A stretch of DNA of 64,000 nucleotides, from NCBI RefSeq assembly GCF_025751515.1, contig NZ_JAOWLE010000001.1, forward strand, positions 744,001-808,000, written 5' to 3'. Both the position numbers and the translations under genes were made by a program. The notes under the pieces were generated by a model that worked only from the letters and a program-made list of their open reading frames with translations, was not told where the DNA came from and searched no databases. This stretch comes from Actibacterium sp. XHP0104 (GTDB taxonomy: Bacteria > Pseudomonadota > Alphaproteobacteria > Rhodobacterales > Rhodobacteraceae). Shown here in pieces: positions 23,455-32,511 of this stretch; the first letter of the stretch is position 1, and each line of letters opens with the position of its first letter.

Positions 23455-24444
23455 TTGACCACAGACCTGCAATTTTCGACGGCCCTGACACCGGCGCAGG
23501 ATCGCGCCGCCAAGTGGAATGCGGCCATCGCGAATGCCTATTTTCCGCTTCAGCTGCATTTCCGCGATCCGCTTGCGTTTCAGGGTCAGCTCAGCTGTAT
23601 GCGGCTGGGGCATGTCGGCCTGTCGCGGCTGACATCGGCGCCGGTCAACTACGAGCGTCGCGCCAATCACATCCGCGATGCGCGCGAAGAGGAATACCTG
23701 GTCACCATCCCGCAAAGCAGCGCGGTCGAGTTCCGCCAGCTGGGCCGCGACGTGCGTTGTGAGCCGGGCGGGTTCATCATCGAGCGCGGGGACGAGCCCT
23801 ATCGGTTCATGTATGCCGATCCCAATGACCTGTTCGTGCTGAAGGTGCGCAAGAAGGTTCTGGCCGAGCGCGTGCGCCAGCCCGACCGGTTTTGCGCGCG
23901 GGTGGTTGATGCCACCAGCGGCACCGCCAGCCTGTTCACCACCATGGTGCGCCATGCCCAGGCCCAGGGCGGCGATGCCAGCCTGTCGGCGGGCGAAACC
24001 ATCGGGCGGCATCTGCTGGAACTGCTGGGGCTGGCGCTGGAAGAGGAGAACGACGTCGAGGCCTCGTCTGTGTCATCGGTGCGGGCCGCGCATCTGAACC
24101 GCGTCGACCAGTTCATCCGCGCCAACCTGAAAAATCCCGACCTGTCGCCCGAGCTGATCGCGGCGGGCTGCGGCATCTCGAAACGCTATCTCCACGACCT
24201 GTTCAAGGATGTGAACGGCACCGTCAGCCAGCAGATCCGCGACCAGCGCCTGATCGCCGCGCGCGACCGCCTGTCCAGCGCGGCCGAGATCTCGATGGCC
24301 GAGGTCGCCTATCGGTTCGGGTTCTCCGACCAGGCCCAGTTCTCGCGGCTGTTCAAGTCACGCTTTGGCGTGCCGCCCTCGGATTTCCGGGCGCAGGTTC
24401 TGGCCGGGCGCCGGCCCGAAACCTTTGACGACAGCCCCAGATGA
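23455..24444 (+). CDS. AraC-family transcriptional regulator
   Basis: A 329-residue regulator. The N-terminal part (about 30-200) resembles the AraC-binding-like sensor domain; the C-terminal 100 residues hold two helix-turn-helix motifs (LIAAGCGISKRYLHDLFKD and MAEVAYRFGFSDQAQFSRLFK, followed by FGVPPSDFR). The start is TTG at 23455, preceded by a strong GGAGGAGGAG. It is divergent from the hyu-liv operon, so it probably activates it in response to the substrate. Confidence 0.86.
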   Translation: MTTDLQFSTALTPAQDRAAKWNAAIANAYFPLQLHFRDPLAFQGQLSCMRLGHVGLSRLTSAPVNYERRANHIRDAREEEYLVTIPQSSAVEFRQLGRDVRCEPGGFIIERGDEPYRFMYADPNDLFVLKVRKKVLAERVRQPDRFCARVVDATSGTASLFTTMVRHAQAQGGDASLSAGETIGRHLLELLGLALEEENDVEASSVSSVRAAHLNRVDQFIRANLKNPDLSPELIAAGCGISKRYLHDLFKDVNGTVSQQIRDQRLIAARDRLSSAAEISMAEVAYRFGFSDQAQFSRLFKSRFGVPPSDFRAQVLAGRRPETFDDSPR

Positions 24445-24447
24445 CAA

Positions 24448-24478
24448 GGGCCGGGCCGGGGTTTTCCCCGCCCGGCCC
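24448..24478. terminator. Hairpin between convergent AraC gene and aldehyde dehydrogenase
   Basis: A 13-bp GC stem with one bulged base and a TTTT loop fills the 54-base gap between the two convergent genes. It has no long T run on either side, so it may act weakly in both directions. Confidence 0.55.
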
Positions 24479-24498
24479 GTTTGCCCGATCCGCCGGTT

Positions 24499-25929
24499 TT
24501 AGCCGCCGAATTCGTAGGCGGTCTTGACCGTGGTATAGAACTCGGCCGCATAGCGCCCCTGCTCGCGCGAGCCGTGCGACGACCCTTTGCGCCCGCCAAA
24601 GGGCACGTGGTAATCGACGCCCGCCGTGGGCAGGTTGACCATGACCATGCCGGCCTTGGCGCCCGATTTGAACGCGCGGGCGTGTTTCAGGCTGCTGGTG
24701 CAGATGCCCGCCGACAGGCCGAACTCGGTGTCATTGGCGACCGACAGGGCCTCGTCGAAATCGGCGACCTTGATGACCGAGGCGCAGGGGCCAAAGATTT
24801 CCTCGCGGCTCGAGCGCATCTGGTTGGTGGCGTTCAGGAACAGCGCCGGGGCCTGGAACCAGCCCTCGGTGTCGCGGTTCAGACGCTCGCCGCCCAGCAC
24901 CTCGGCGCCTTCGCTGGCGGCCAGGGCCACGTAGGACAGGTTGCCGGCCAGCTGACGTTCAGACACGACCGGCCCGATCTGGGTGGCCGCATCCAGCGGG
25001 TTGCCGACGGTCAGCGCGGCGGTCTCGGCCGCCAGGCGTTCGACAAAGGCGTCGTGAATGCCCGCCTGCACGATGATCCGGCTGGATGCCGTGCAGCGCT
25101 GGCCGGTCGAATAGAACGCGCCGTTCAGCACTGCGGGCACGGCGATATCCAGATCGGCGTCGTCCAGAACCACCATCGGGTTCTTGCCGCCCATTTCCAG
25201 CTGCACCTTTTTCATCCAGCTGGCGGCCTTGGCCGCGATGGCGCGGCCCACACCGACAGAACCCGTGAACGAGATCGCATCGACCAGCGGGTGGTTGACC
25301 ATGGTTTCCCCAACCACCGAGCCCGAGCCGACCACCAGGTTGAACACGCCCGCCGGGCAGCCCGCGTCATGGATGATCTCGGCCAGCACATGACCGCAGG
25401 CCGGGGTCAACTCGGCCGGTTTGAACACGACCGTGTTGCCATAGGCCAGAGCGGGCGCGATTTTCCAGGCCGGAATGGCGATGGGAAAGTTCCACGGCGT
25501 GATCAGACCGACCACGCCCACGGGTTCGCGCGAGACCTCGATCGACACGCCCGGCCGGACGGATGCCAGCGCATCACCCGCCACCCGCAGCGCCTCGCCC
25601 GCGAAGAAACGGAAAATCTGGGCGGCGCGGATGGTCTCGCCCTTGGCCTCGGCCAGGGTCTTGCCCTCTTCGCGCGCCAGCAGGGTGCCGATCTCGTCGG
25701 CGCGGGCGAAAAGCGCCTGCGCCACGGCCTCTAGCAGATCAGAGCGCACCTGAGGGGTGGACGCCGCCCATTTGGGCAGGGCCGCATGGGCGGCTTCGAT
25801 CGCGGTGTTGGTCTGGGCGGCATCGGCCAGCGCGAACAGGCCGACCAGATCGGCGGTGTCGGCAGGGTTGCGGTTTTCGACCGCATCGGCCGCAGGGATC
25901 CATTCCCCGGCAACGAGGTTGTGTTTCAT
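24499..25929 (-). CDS. Aldehyde dehydrogenase (semialdehyde dehydrogenase type)
   Basis: NAD(P)-dependent aldehyde dehydrogenase of 476 residues that resembles 2-oxoglutarate-semialdehyde and succinate-semialdehyde dehydrogenases. Catalytic residues are Asn147 (TPWNFP), Glu245 (LEMGGKNP) and Cys279 (GQRCTASSR). The start at 25929 is the family start; the open frame runs 14 codons further. It follows the aminotransferase gene by 100 bases, so it should oxidise the semialdehyde that enzyme makes (succinate semialdehyde from GABA, or a longer homologue). Confidence 0.88.
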   Translation of the reverse strand: MKHNLVAGEWIPAADAVENRNPADTADLVGLFALADAAQTNTAIEAAHAALPKWAASTPQVRSDLLEAVAQALFARADEIGTLLAREEGKTLAEAKGETIRAAQIFRFFAGEALRVAGDALASVRPGVSIEVSREPVGVVGLITPWNFPIAIPAWKIAPALAYGNTVVFKPAELTPACGHVLAEIIHDAGCPAGVFNLVVGSGSVVGETMVNHPLVDAISFTGSVGVGRAIAAKAASWMKKVQLEMGGKNPMVVLDDADLDIAVPAVLNGAFYSTGQRCTASSRIIVQAGIHDAFVERLAAETAALTVGNPLDAATQIGPVVSERQLAGNLSYVALAASEGAEVLGGERLNRDTEGWFQAPALFLNATNQMRSSREEIFGPCASVIKVADFDEALSVANDTEFGLSAGICTSSLKHARAFKSGAKAGMVMVNLPTAGVDYHVPFGGRKGSSHGSREQGRYAAEFYTTVKTAYEFGG

Positions 25930-26029
25930 CGTGGCTGTCTCCGGTTGAGGTCGGTCGGGGCAAGGGGTCATACCCCCCGCCCCGCTGATGTCACAGGCGC
26001 CGCGTCGGCGTCCGTATGTGGGGCCCGTT

Positions 26030-27328
26030 TCAGGCCGCCTTGGCGTTACCGATCGCGGCCTCGATCGAGGCTTCGAGGATATCGACGGCCTCGGCCAGGT
26101 GATCGGCCGGAACCGTCAGCGGCGGTAGGATACGCACAACGTTGGCGCGGGTGCCGCAGGGCAGGATGATCAGCCCGCGGGCCTCGGCCTCGGCCACGAT
26201 GGCCTGGGTCAGGGCGGTGTCGGGGGCGTTGGTTTCCCGGTCGGTGACCAGCTCGAACGCCACCATGGCGCCGACGCCGCGCACGTCGCCGATGGCCTCC
26301 ATGCCCTGACGGCTGGCCATGTCGTTGAGGCGCGCCTTGATCGTGTCGCCGATCATGGTGGCGCGTTCGCACAGGCCCTCTTCCTCGATCACGTCGAGAA
26401 CGGCATGGGCCGCGGCAACCGCCAGCGGGTTACCAGCATAGGTGCCGCCGATGCCGCCTACGGGAGCGGCATCGACGACCTCGGCCCGACCGGTAACGGC
26501 AGAAAGGGGGAAGCCGCCGGCCAGACCTTTGGCCATGGTCACCAGATCGGCGGCCACGCCAGCGTGATCCATCGCATACATCTTGCCGGTCCGCGCGATG
26601 CCGGCCTGCACCTCGTCGGCGATCAGGATGATGCCGTGGGTGTCGCAGATATCGCGCAGCGCTTGCAGGAACTCGGGGGGTGCGATGTTAAAGCCGCCCT
26701 CGCCCTGGACGGGCTCGATAATCATGGCGGCGACGCGCTCGGGGTCGATGGACGAGCGCAGCATGTTTTCCAGCACGTTCAGGCTGTCTTGAACCGTGAC
26801 ACCGTGGAAGGTGTTCGGGAAGGGCACGTGAACGACCTCGGGCGGCATGGCGCCGAAGGCTTTCTTGTAGGGGTTCACCTTGCCACACAGCGCCATGCCC
26901 ATCAGGGTTCGGCCGTGGAAGGCGCCGGTAAAGGCGATCACGCCCGAGCGGCCGGTAAAGGCGCGGGCCATCTTGACGGCGTTCTCGACCGCCTCGGCGC
27001 CGGTGGTGACCAGCATGGTTTTCTTGGCGAAATCACCCGGCGTGGCGGCGTTCAGGCGCTCGGCCAGCGACAGGTAGCCCTCGTAGGGGGCGACGTGGAA
27101 ACAGGTGTGGGTAAAGGCCAGCGACTGCTCGGCCACGGCCTGCATCACCTTGGGGTGGCGGTGGCCGGTGTTGTTCACGGCGATGCCGGCGGCAAAGTCG
27201 ATATAGCGCTTGCCGTCTGCGTCCCACAGTTCGGCATTCTCGGCGCGGACGGCATAGATGCCGCGGGTCGACACGCCTTTGGCAACGGCAGCTTCGCGGC
27301 GCTGCTTGAGGGTTTCGGTGGCACTCAC
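26030..27328 (-). CDS. gabT: 4-aminobutyrate aminotransferase (class III)
   Basis: PLP-dependent omega-aminotransferase of 432 residues that moves the amino group of GABA to 2-oxoglutarate. Lys267 (TMAKGLAGGFP) forms the Schiff base and Asp238 (IADEVQAG) contacts the PLP nitrogen. TTGAEAVENAVKMAR near 108-122 is the GabT-type block. It starts with GTG at 27328, with GGAGGATACGCC directly upstream. With the aldehyde dehydrogenase it forms a GABA-shunt pair, and a divergent XRE-cupin regulator probably controls both. 5-aminovalerate or 6-aminocaproate are other possible substrates. Confidence 0.9.
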   Translation of the reverse strand: MSATETLKQRREAAVAKGVSTRGIYAVRAENAELWDADGKRYIDFAAGIAVNNTGHRHPKVMQAVAEQSLAFTHTCFHVAPYEGYLSLAERLNAATPGDFAKKTMLVTTGAEAVENAVKMARAFTGRSGVIAFTGAFHGRTLMGMALCGKVNPYKKAFGAMPPEVVHVPFPNTFHGVTVQDSLNVLENMLRSSIDPERVAAMIIEPVQGEGGFNIAPPEFLQALRDICDTHGIILIADEVQAGIARTGKMYAMDHAGVAADLVTMAKGLAGGFPLSAVTGRAEVVDAAPVGGIGGTYAGNPLAVAAAHAVLDVIEEEGLCERATMIGDTIKARLNDMASRQGMEAIGDVRGVGAMVAFELVTDRETNAPDTALTQAIVAEAEARGLIILPCGTRANVVRILPPLTVPADHLAEAVDILEASIEAAIGNAKAA

Positions 27329-27369
27329 GGCGTATCCTCCTTTGTGGGGCGGTGTGATTCTTCGGATCT

Positions 27370-27412
27370 ATATTGCGCAATATTCTGAGCATTGCTATCC
27401 CAAAGTTGCGCA
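27370..27412. promoter_or_regulatory. Palindromic operator candidate between gabT and XRE-cupin gene
   Basis: ATATTGCGCAATAT (27370-27383) is a perfect 14-base palindrome. The core TTGCGCA recurs at 27406-27412, 33 bases downstream, about three helical turns. Both lie in the 134-base divergent region, a natural site for the XRE-cupin regulator. Confidence 0.55.
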
Positions 27413-27462
27413 GGATACTAAGATTAGGCTAGGATACGCCAAACGGATGGAAGGATCGTTCG

Positions 27463-28044
27463 GTGACCGAAGAATTCGATGTAGGCACCCGTCTCAAGGC
27501 GCTTCGCAAGCAATATGGCTTGTCTCAAAGGCAGTTGGCAGAGCATGCTGGCGTGCCCCACGGGCAGATCTCGATGATCGAAACCAACCGGTCCAGCCCC
27601 TCGGTTGCGTCATTGCGCAAGATATTGGGCGGTTTTGGCATCAGCATGTCGGAATTCTTTGAACCCGACGCCCTGGCGACGCAGCAGCCCTTCTTTACCC
27701 CCGGAGAGCTGCGCGACCTGACCTCGCTGCTGTATCAGGGCAATGACAATGCGCAGCGCAAGATCTCGATCCGGCAGGTCGGTGACGCCAAGACCATGGG
27801 CCTGCAGGTGCTGCATGAACGCTATGAACCCGGCGCCGATACCGGCGAGACCATGATCGAACACGAGGCGGTCGAGGGTGGCATTGTCACCAGCGGCGAG
27901 CTGGAAATTACCGTGGGCGATGAAAGCCGGGTGCTGAAGGCGGGGGATTCCTACCTGTTTGACAGCCGCAAGCCGCACCGGTTCCGCAATGTCTCGGATC
28001 GCCCCTGCGAGGTGATCTCGGCCTGCACGCCGCCTTATCTTTAA
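27463..28044 (+). CDS. XRE-cupin transcriptional regulator (PuuR-like)
   Basis: A 193-residue regulator with an N-terminal helix-turn-helix ([20 protein letters not shown], about 10-29) and a C-terminal cupin domain (about 105-190, [19 protein letters not shown]). The build is that of PuuR, the putrescine-catabolism repressor. It starts with GTG at 27463, with AAGGA upstream. Divergence from gabT-aldehyde dehydrogenase fits control of amine or GABA breakdown. Its stop interlocks with that of rlmE in a TTAA. Confidence 0.87.
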   Translation: MTEEFDVGTRLKALRKQYGLSQRQLAEHAGVPHGQISMIETNRSSPSVASLRKILGGFGISMSEFFEPDALATQQPFFTPGELRDLTSLLYQGNDNAQRKISIRQVGDAKTMGLQVLHERYEPGADTGETMIEHEAVEGGIVTSGELEITVGDESRVLKAGDSYLFDSRKPHRFRNVSDRPCEVISACTPPYL

Positions 28045-28763
28045 TCGTCGTCGTCGTTGCGTTCGGGTCGGAACCCGGTGGCGATCACGAATTTTTCCGA
28101 GCTGTCAGCCCGGCTTGCGGGCGGCTTGACGTTCACGACCTTGGTGAACCGCTGTTTCAACAGCTTTTGCAGCTCGCCCTCGGCGCCCCCGGCCAGAACC
28201 TTGGCGACAAAGGTGCCGCCCTCTTCCAGCACGTCAAAGGCCAGCGCGGCGGCGGCCTCGCACAGCGCGATGATCCGCAGGTGGTCAGTCTGTTTGTGGC
28301 CGGAACTGGCCGCGGCCATGTCGCTCATGACGACATCGGCCTTGCCACCCAGCCAGGCCTTTACCTTTTCATCGGCGTCGTCTTCCATGAAATCCAGCTG
28401 ATGGGTCTCGGCGCCGGCGATGGGTTCGACCTCTTGCAGATCGACACCCAAGACGGTGCCGATCGCCTTGCCCTGTTTTTCGCCCAGGGCATTCACCCGC
28501 TTGACCGCCACCTGACACCAGCCGCCGGGCGCACAGCCCAGATCGACCACGCGCGCGCCGGGCACCAGAAAGCGGTATTTGTCGTCCAGTTCCAAAATCT
28601 TGAACGCCGCGCGGCCGCGATAGCCTTCGGTGCGGGCGCGTTTGACATAGGGGTCATTCAGCTGCCGCTCGAGCCAACGGGTCGAGCTGAGCTTGCGCCC
28701 TTTCGCGGTCTTTACCTTGACCTTCAGATCGCGCTGCCCGCGCCCGGATGTGTTCTTGGCCAT
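28041..28763 (-). CDS. rlmE: 23S rRNA 2'-O-ribose uridine methyltransferase (FtsJ/RlmE)
   Basis: Methylates U2552 of 23S rRNA with SAM during late 50S assembly. The 240 residues start at 28763 (MAKNTSGRG); the open frame runs 25 codons further. The SAM site [16 protein letters not shown] is near 71-86, the VMSDMAA block near 144-150, and the catalytic Lys-Asp-Lys-Glu set appears to be intact. It follows the Ppx-type gene by 55 bases, the usual alphaproteobacterial pair. Its Lys/Arg-rich N-terminal arm suits rRNA binding. Confidence 0.93.
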   Translation of the reverse strand: MAKNTSGRGQRDLKVKVKTAKGRKLSSTRWLERQLNDPYVKRARTEGYRGRAAFKILELDDKYRFLVPGARVVDLGCAPGGWCQVAVKRVNALGEKQGKAIGTVLGVDLQEVEPIAGAETHQLDFMEDDADEKVKAWLGGKADVVMSDMAAASSGHKQTDHLRIIALCEAAAALAFDVLEEGGTFVAKVLAGGAEGELQKLLKQRFTKVVNVKPPASRADSSEKFVIATGFRPERNDDDD

Positions 28764-28818
28764 GATCGTTGTCTTTCGTTTTGCCGTCACATGCCCGACG
28801 GGGGCGCGAAGGGCAAGG

Positions 28819-29931
28819 TCAGAACGGCCCGTCCTCAAGAACGCCGTCGGCGCTCATCTGCGCATAAAGCAGGCCTTCGCGCAGGCCGCGATCAGCTACC
28901 GACAGCCGGTCGGTGGGCCAGACCCGCATCAGCGCCTGCAGGATCGCGGCGCCCGACATGATCAGCGAATGCCGGTCTCGCCCGATACGCGGATCCTGGC
29001 GCCGTCCGTCGGGGCCCAGCAGCAGGTAATCGCGGATCACCTTGTCGATCTGGTCGCTGGTCATGCGCAGCCCGTCGACCTTGTTGCGGTCATACCGTTT
29101 CAACCCCAGGAAGGACGCGGCGACCGTGGTGACCGTGCCCGAGGTGCCGATGATCTGAAAGCCCTCGCGCGCCTGTTCGTTCTCATAGGGCGAAAACCCG
29201 TGCAGGTTTTCTTCGAAATACCAGCTCATCAGCGCGAAGCGCGCGGCGTCGTCATCGACATCGGTGAACTGATCCTTGAGCGTCGCCACGCCCAGCGGCA
29301 CGCTGATCCAGTCGACCACCTTGGCGGCGGGAAAGGGGCTTTCGGGCGGGTGGAACCCGGCATGCAGGCGCATGATCGCGCGCGGGCGTTCGTGGCGCGG
29401 CACGGTCGACAGGTCGATCCAGACCAGTTCGGTCGAGCCGCCGCCGATATCGACGACCAGCAGCTGCTCGGTCTTGGTGCTGACCAGCGGCGCGCAGGAT
29501 ACGACCGCCAGGCGGGCCTCTTCTTCGGGTTCGATGATATCCAGCATCAGCCCGGTTTCCCGCCGCACCAGGCGGATGAAATCGCGCGAGTTGCGGGCAC
29601 GCCGGCAGGCCTCGGTCGCGACCAGGCGCATCCGGCTGACCTCGTGGCGGTCCAGCTTGCTTTTGCAGATGCGCAGCGCCTGAACCGTGCGCCCGATCGA
29701 GGCACGGCTCAGCCGGCCCGAGGCCTCAAGCCCCGCGCCCAACTGCACGGATTTCGAAAAACTGTCGACCACATGAAACTGGCTGCCCTTTGGCTGGGCA
29801 ATCAGCATGCGACAGCTATTCGTTCCCAGATCCAGCGCGGCATAAAGCGCGGCCGGGTCCGGCGTAGGTGGCGCAGGGGTTTCAACCGGTTTGGGAAACG
29901 CGCCCGCGCGCTTGCGACGCCTGGGCGCCAT
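28819..29931 (-). CDS. ppx: Exopolyphosphatase / guanosine pentaphosphatase (Ppx/GppA)
   Basis: A 370-residue ASKHA-fold phosphatase that removes phosphate from polyphosphate or pppGpp. The first phosphate loop is [11 protein letters not shown] (about 38-48), the second IGGGSTEL (about 160-167), with a GTSGTVTT turn near 250. The start at 29931 has GGAGGG eight bases upstream; a TTG five codons earlier is unlikely. Residues 1-30 are basic and proline-rich. At 370 residues it is shorter than E. coli Ppx, as in the short Ppx/GppA forms. Confidence 0.87.
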   Translation of the reverse strand: MAPRRRKRAGAFPKPVETPAPPTPDPAALYAALDLGTNSCRMLIAQPKGSQFHVVDSFSKSVQLGAGLEASGRLSRASIGRTVQALRICKSKLDRHEVSRMRLVATEACRRARNSRDFIRLVRRETGLMLDIIEPEEEARLAVVSCAPLVSTKTEQLLVVDIGGGSTELVWIDLSTVPRHERPRAIMRLHAGFHPPESPFPAAKVVDWISVPLGVATLKDQFTDVDDDAARFALMSWYFEENLHGFSPYENEQAREGFQIIGTSGTVTTVAASFLGLKRYDRNKVDGLRMTSDQIDKVIRDYLLLGPDGRRQDPRIGRDRHSLIMSGAAILQALMRVWPTDRLSVADRGLREGLLYAQMSADGVLEDGPF

Positions 29932-29986
29932 GATCACGCCCTCCAACTTAACTTATCCCCAACCTAGTCGGCGCCGGTCAACCGCG

Positions 29987-30078
29987 CAAGATTCGTAAAG
30001 GTCTTTCATAATCTTGATGAGAAGTTTTCAGCGCCGCGCCCATAGCCCTTTGGCGGGGGCTGAATTATGCCTATGGGC
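29987..30078. repeat. Inverted repeats in the ppx / one-carbon cluster divergent region
   Basis: CAAGATT (29987-29993) and AATCTTG (30010-30016) form a seven-base inverted repeat with a 16-base spacer. GCCCATAG (30038-30045) and CTATGGGC (30071-30078) form an eight-base stem with a 25-base loop. The rest of 29932-30177 shows nothing I recognise, including no cobalamin or SAM riboswitch. Confidence 0.4.
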
Positions 30079-30177
30079 CAGCGGCAGGTCGCACGGCGCG
30101 TCCATCGTGTCGGAAATCGGCCGCGTGGGCCGGAATGCCGGGCGTAAAACCGAAATATCAGGCAAAGGGAATCAGCA

Positions 30178-30474
30178 ATGCCCGAGGTCACGATCGTTTA
30201 CTGGCGCGATATTCCCGCGCAGGTCATCGCCGGCAAGGGCCGGCGCGCGGCCAAGCGGGTGTTGGCCGAACGGTTCGAACAGGCCATCGACCGCTGCGCC
30301 ATGGCTATCGGCGCGCGCGACACCGATGCCTATCTCGCCGAATGGCGCCGTGCGGCGCCCTATTCGGTGGATGGGGATCAGGACGCGGTGGTCGAGGCCG
30401 AAGCGAGCAAGATCGAGGCCGAATACGGGGCTGAGCGTTTGAAAGCGTTGATTGCCAATGCCGGTTGGGACTGA
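30178..30474 (+). CDS. Small PF13769-type (virulence factor family) protein
   Basis: A 98-residue protein opening MPEVTIVYWRDIPAQVIAG, the pattern of the Virulence_fact family (PF13769, named from Brucella). It is predicted to be soluble with two long helices. In this lineage it is found next to the methyltetrahydrofolate genes, so a part in one-carbon or corrinoid methyl transfer is more likely than virulence, but no activity is known to me. GGGAATCAGCA upstream supplies the ribosome site. It is the first gene of a five-gene run. Confidence 0.72.
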   Translation: MPEVTIVYWRDIPAQVIAGKGRRAAKRVLAERFEQAIDRCAMAIGARDTDAYLAEWRRAAPYSVDGDQDAVVEAEASKIEAEYGAERLKALIANAGWD

Positions 30475-30499
30475 ACTGCGCCGCTTTTGGGAGGGCATG

Positions 30500-31420
30500 A
30501 TGGGAATTTTGCAATTCGGCCGACGTGAAAACCAGGCCGCACCGGCAAACACGCAGATCGAGGCCCTTATGGCCGGTTATTCGATCGAGGTGATGCCGCG
30601 CACCGCCGCCAAGATCGGCGATTTTCGCACGCTGCTGCCCCAGGGCACGCGGGTCTATATCGCCCATATCGACGGCACGGCGCATGACGACATGATCGCC
30701 ACCGCCGCCCGCCTGCGGGCCGCCGGGATGGAACCCGTGCCGCATCTGCCCGCGCGCTCGATCCCCAGCCGTGACGCCTTTGCCGCGCTAATCGAGGCCT
30801 ATCGCACCGAGGCCCGCGTGACCGAGGCGCTGGTTCTGGCCGGCGGCCGGGCCGATCCGGCGGGGCCGTTCACCTCGTCGCGTGATCTGATCGAGACCGG
30901 CCTCTTGGACGGGTTCACCCGGCTGGACGTGGCCGGCCACCCCGAGGGCAACCGCGATATCGCCGCCGATGGCGCCGAAGACATCCTGATGGAGGCGCTG
31001 CTCTGGAAGCAAGACTATGCCCGCGCCAAGGGGATCGAGATGTCGATCGTCACCCAGTTTCTGTTCGAAGCCGCCCCCGCCATCGCGTGGACCCGCCGCC
31101 TGCGCGCGGCTGGCATCACCCTGCCCGTCCGCCTGGGCGTGGCCGGACCGGCGCGGCTGCAAACGCTGATCAAATTCGCCGTCGCCTGCGGCGTAGGCCC
31201 CTCGCTGTCGGTGCTGCAAAAACGCGCCCGCGATGTGGCCAACCTGGTGAAACCCTATGGCCCCGACCGGCTGATCGCGGATCTGTCCGCGCACAAGGCC
31301 AAAGACCCTGACAGCGCCATTGCCGGCATTCACTTCTTCCCGCTGGGCGGAATTGAGGCTAGTGCAACCTGGGCGATCGAAAACGGCGGCGCGTCGGCGC
31401 GCCCTGCCCTGCAACCCTGA
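30500..31420 (+). CDS. Methylenetetrahydrofolate reductase-like protein
   Basis: A 306-residue MetF-like TIM-barrel protein: IEVMPRTAAKI opens the barrel, TRVYIAHIDGT and MEPVPHLPARSI correspond to the second and third strands, and SIVTQFLF carries the conserved Gln of the MetF active site. It would make methyl-THF from methylene-THF for the next gene. It lacks the usual E. coli length and the classical N-terminal FEFFPP motif, so it belongs to a divergent branch. The start is at 30500 or one codon earlier (30497), both just after GGGAGGG. The C-terminus ends in Ala/Pro-rich residues. Confidence 0.78.
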   Translation: MGILQFGRRENQAAPANTQIEALMAGYSIEVMPRTAAKIGDFRTLLPQGTRVYIAHIDGTAHDDMIATAARLRAAGMEPVPHLPARSIPSRDAFAALIEAYRTEARVTEALVLAGGRADPAGPFTSSRDLIETGLLDGFTRLDVAGHPEGNRDIAADGAEDILMEALLWKQDYARAKGIEMSIVTQFLFEAAPAIAWTRRLRAAGITLPVRLGVAGPARLQTLIKFAVACGVGPSLSVLQKRARDVANLVKPYGPDRLIADLSAHKAKDPDSAIAGIHFFPLGGIEASATWAIENGGASARPALQP

Positions 31421-31428
31421 GGACCAAC

Positions 31429-32412
31429 ATGACCCGCACCGTAATCGAGTCGAAAACCAAGACCGTCACCATCGGCTTTGACGAGCCCTTCTGCGTGATC
31501 GGCGAACGTATCAACCCCACCGGCCGCAAGAAGCTGGCGGCCGAGCTGGAGCTGGGCGATTTCTCTACCGTGGAACGGGACGCGCTGGAACAGGTCGCCT
31601 GCGGGGCGATGGTTCTGGATATCAACTCGGGCGCGGTGTTTTCCAACAAGATGGCCGAAGACCCGCGTTATGCCGACAACAACTTTGTCGAGCCGCCGCT
31701 GATGCGCCAGCTGATCGAACGGGTCTCGGCCGTGGTCGACGTGCCGCTCTGCATCGACAGCTCGGTTCCCGGCGCGCTTGAGGCCGGCCTTGCCGCCGCC
31801 GAGGGCCGCCCGCTGCTGAACTCTGTCACCGGCGAGGAAGAGCGGATGGAACTGGTTCTGCCGCTGGTCAAGAAATACAACGTGCCGGTCGTCGCGATCT
31901 CGAACGATGACACCGGCATTTCCGAAGACCCCGATGTGCGGTTCGCCGTGGCGAAAAAGATCGTCGAGCGCGCCGCCGATTTCGGTATCCCCGCGCATGA
32001 CATCGTGGTCGATCCGCTGGTCATGCCGATCGGCGCGATGGCCACGGCCGGTCATCAGGTCTTTACCCTGGTGCGGCGCCTGCGCGACGAGCTGGGCGTG
32101 AACACCACTTGCGGCGCGTCCAACATCAGCTTTGGCCTGCCCCATCGCCACGGCGTGAACGCCGCGTTTTTGCCGATGGCCATCGCCGCCGGCATGACCA
32201 GCGCGATCATGAACCCGGTGCGCCCGGTCGAGATGGAGGCCATCCGCGCCGCCAACCTGTTGATGAACCACGATCCCAACGGCACCGAATGGATCAAGTT
32301 CAGCCGCGTGCTTGAGGCGGTCGAGGGTGGCGCCAGCTTTGCCGAGGCCAGCGCCGCAGCGGCCGAGGCAAGCGCGGGTCGTGGCGGGCGTCGCCGCCGC
32401 CGGTCTGCCTGA
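31429..32412 (+). CDS. Methyltetrahydrofolate:corrinoid methyltransferase domain protein
   Basis: A 327-residue pterin-binding TIM barrel like the methyl-THF domain of MetH or AcsE/MtgA. Diagnostic blocks are IGERINPTGRKKL (about 25-37), MVLDINSG (about 62-69), DVPLCIDSS (about 104-112), ISNDDTG and VDPLVMPIG (about 160 and 192), and TTCGASNISFGLP (near 225-237). The tail is Ala-rich then a run of Arg. It should move the methyl group of methyl-THF to a separate corrinoid protein, which is not in this window. It lies eight bases after the MTHFR gene. Confidence 0.87.
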   Translation: MTRTVIESKTKTVTIGFDEPFCVIGERINPTGRKKLAAELELGDFSTVERDALEQVACGAMVLDINSGAVFSNKMAEDPRYADNNFVEPPLMRQLIERVSAVVDVPLCIDSSVPGALEAGLAAAEGRPLLNSVTGEEERMELVLPLVKKYNVPVVAISNDDTGISEDPDVRFAVAKKIVERAADFGIPAHDIVVDPLVMPIGAMATAGHQVFTLVRRLRDELGVNTTCGASNISFGLPHRHGVNAAFLPMAIAAGMTSAIMNPVRPVEMEAIRAANLLMNHDPNGTEWIKFSRVLEAVEGGASFAEASAAAAEASAGRGGRRRRRSA

Positions 32413-32471
32413 TCGCAACAGTTTCCGCGCGTAATCAACTAGGAACGCGAAAGAAATTGCAAAACAGCCCC

Positions 32472-32495
32472 CTGCGCGGATAGATAGCCGCGCAG
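32472..32495. repeat. Eight-base inverted repeat before the lipoprotein gene
   Basis: CTGCGCGG and CCGCGCAG flank an eight-base spacer, 17 bases before the next start codon. It has no T run, so it is a possible operator or mRNA processing hairpin rather than a terminator. Confidence 0.4.
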
Positions 32496-32511
32496 TATTG
32501 GGAGTAACGAG

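Noticed and set aside
29932-30177. Cobalamin or SAM riboswitch before the one-carbon genes
   Set aside because: I looked for the conserved B12-box and SAM-type cores and found none, only simple inverted repeats.
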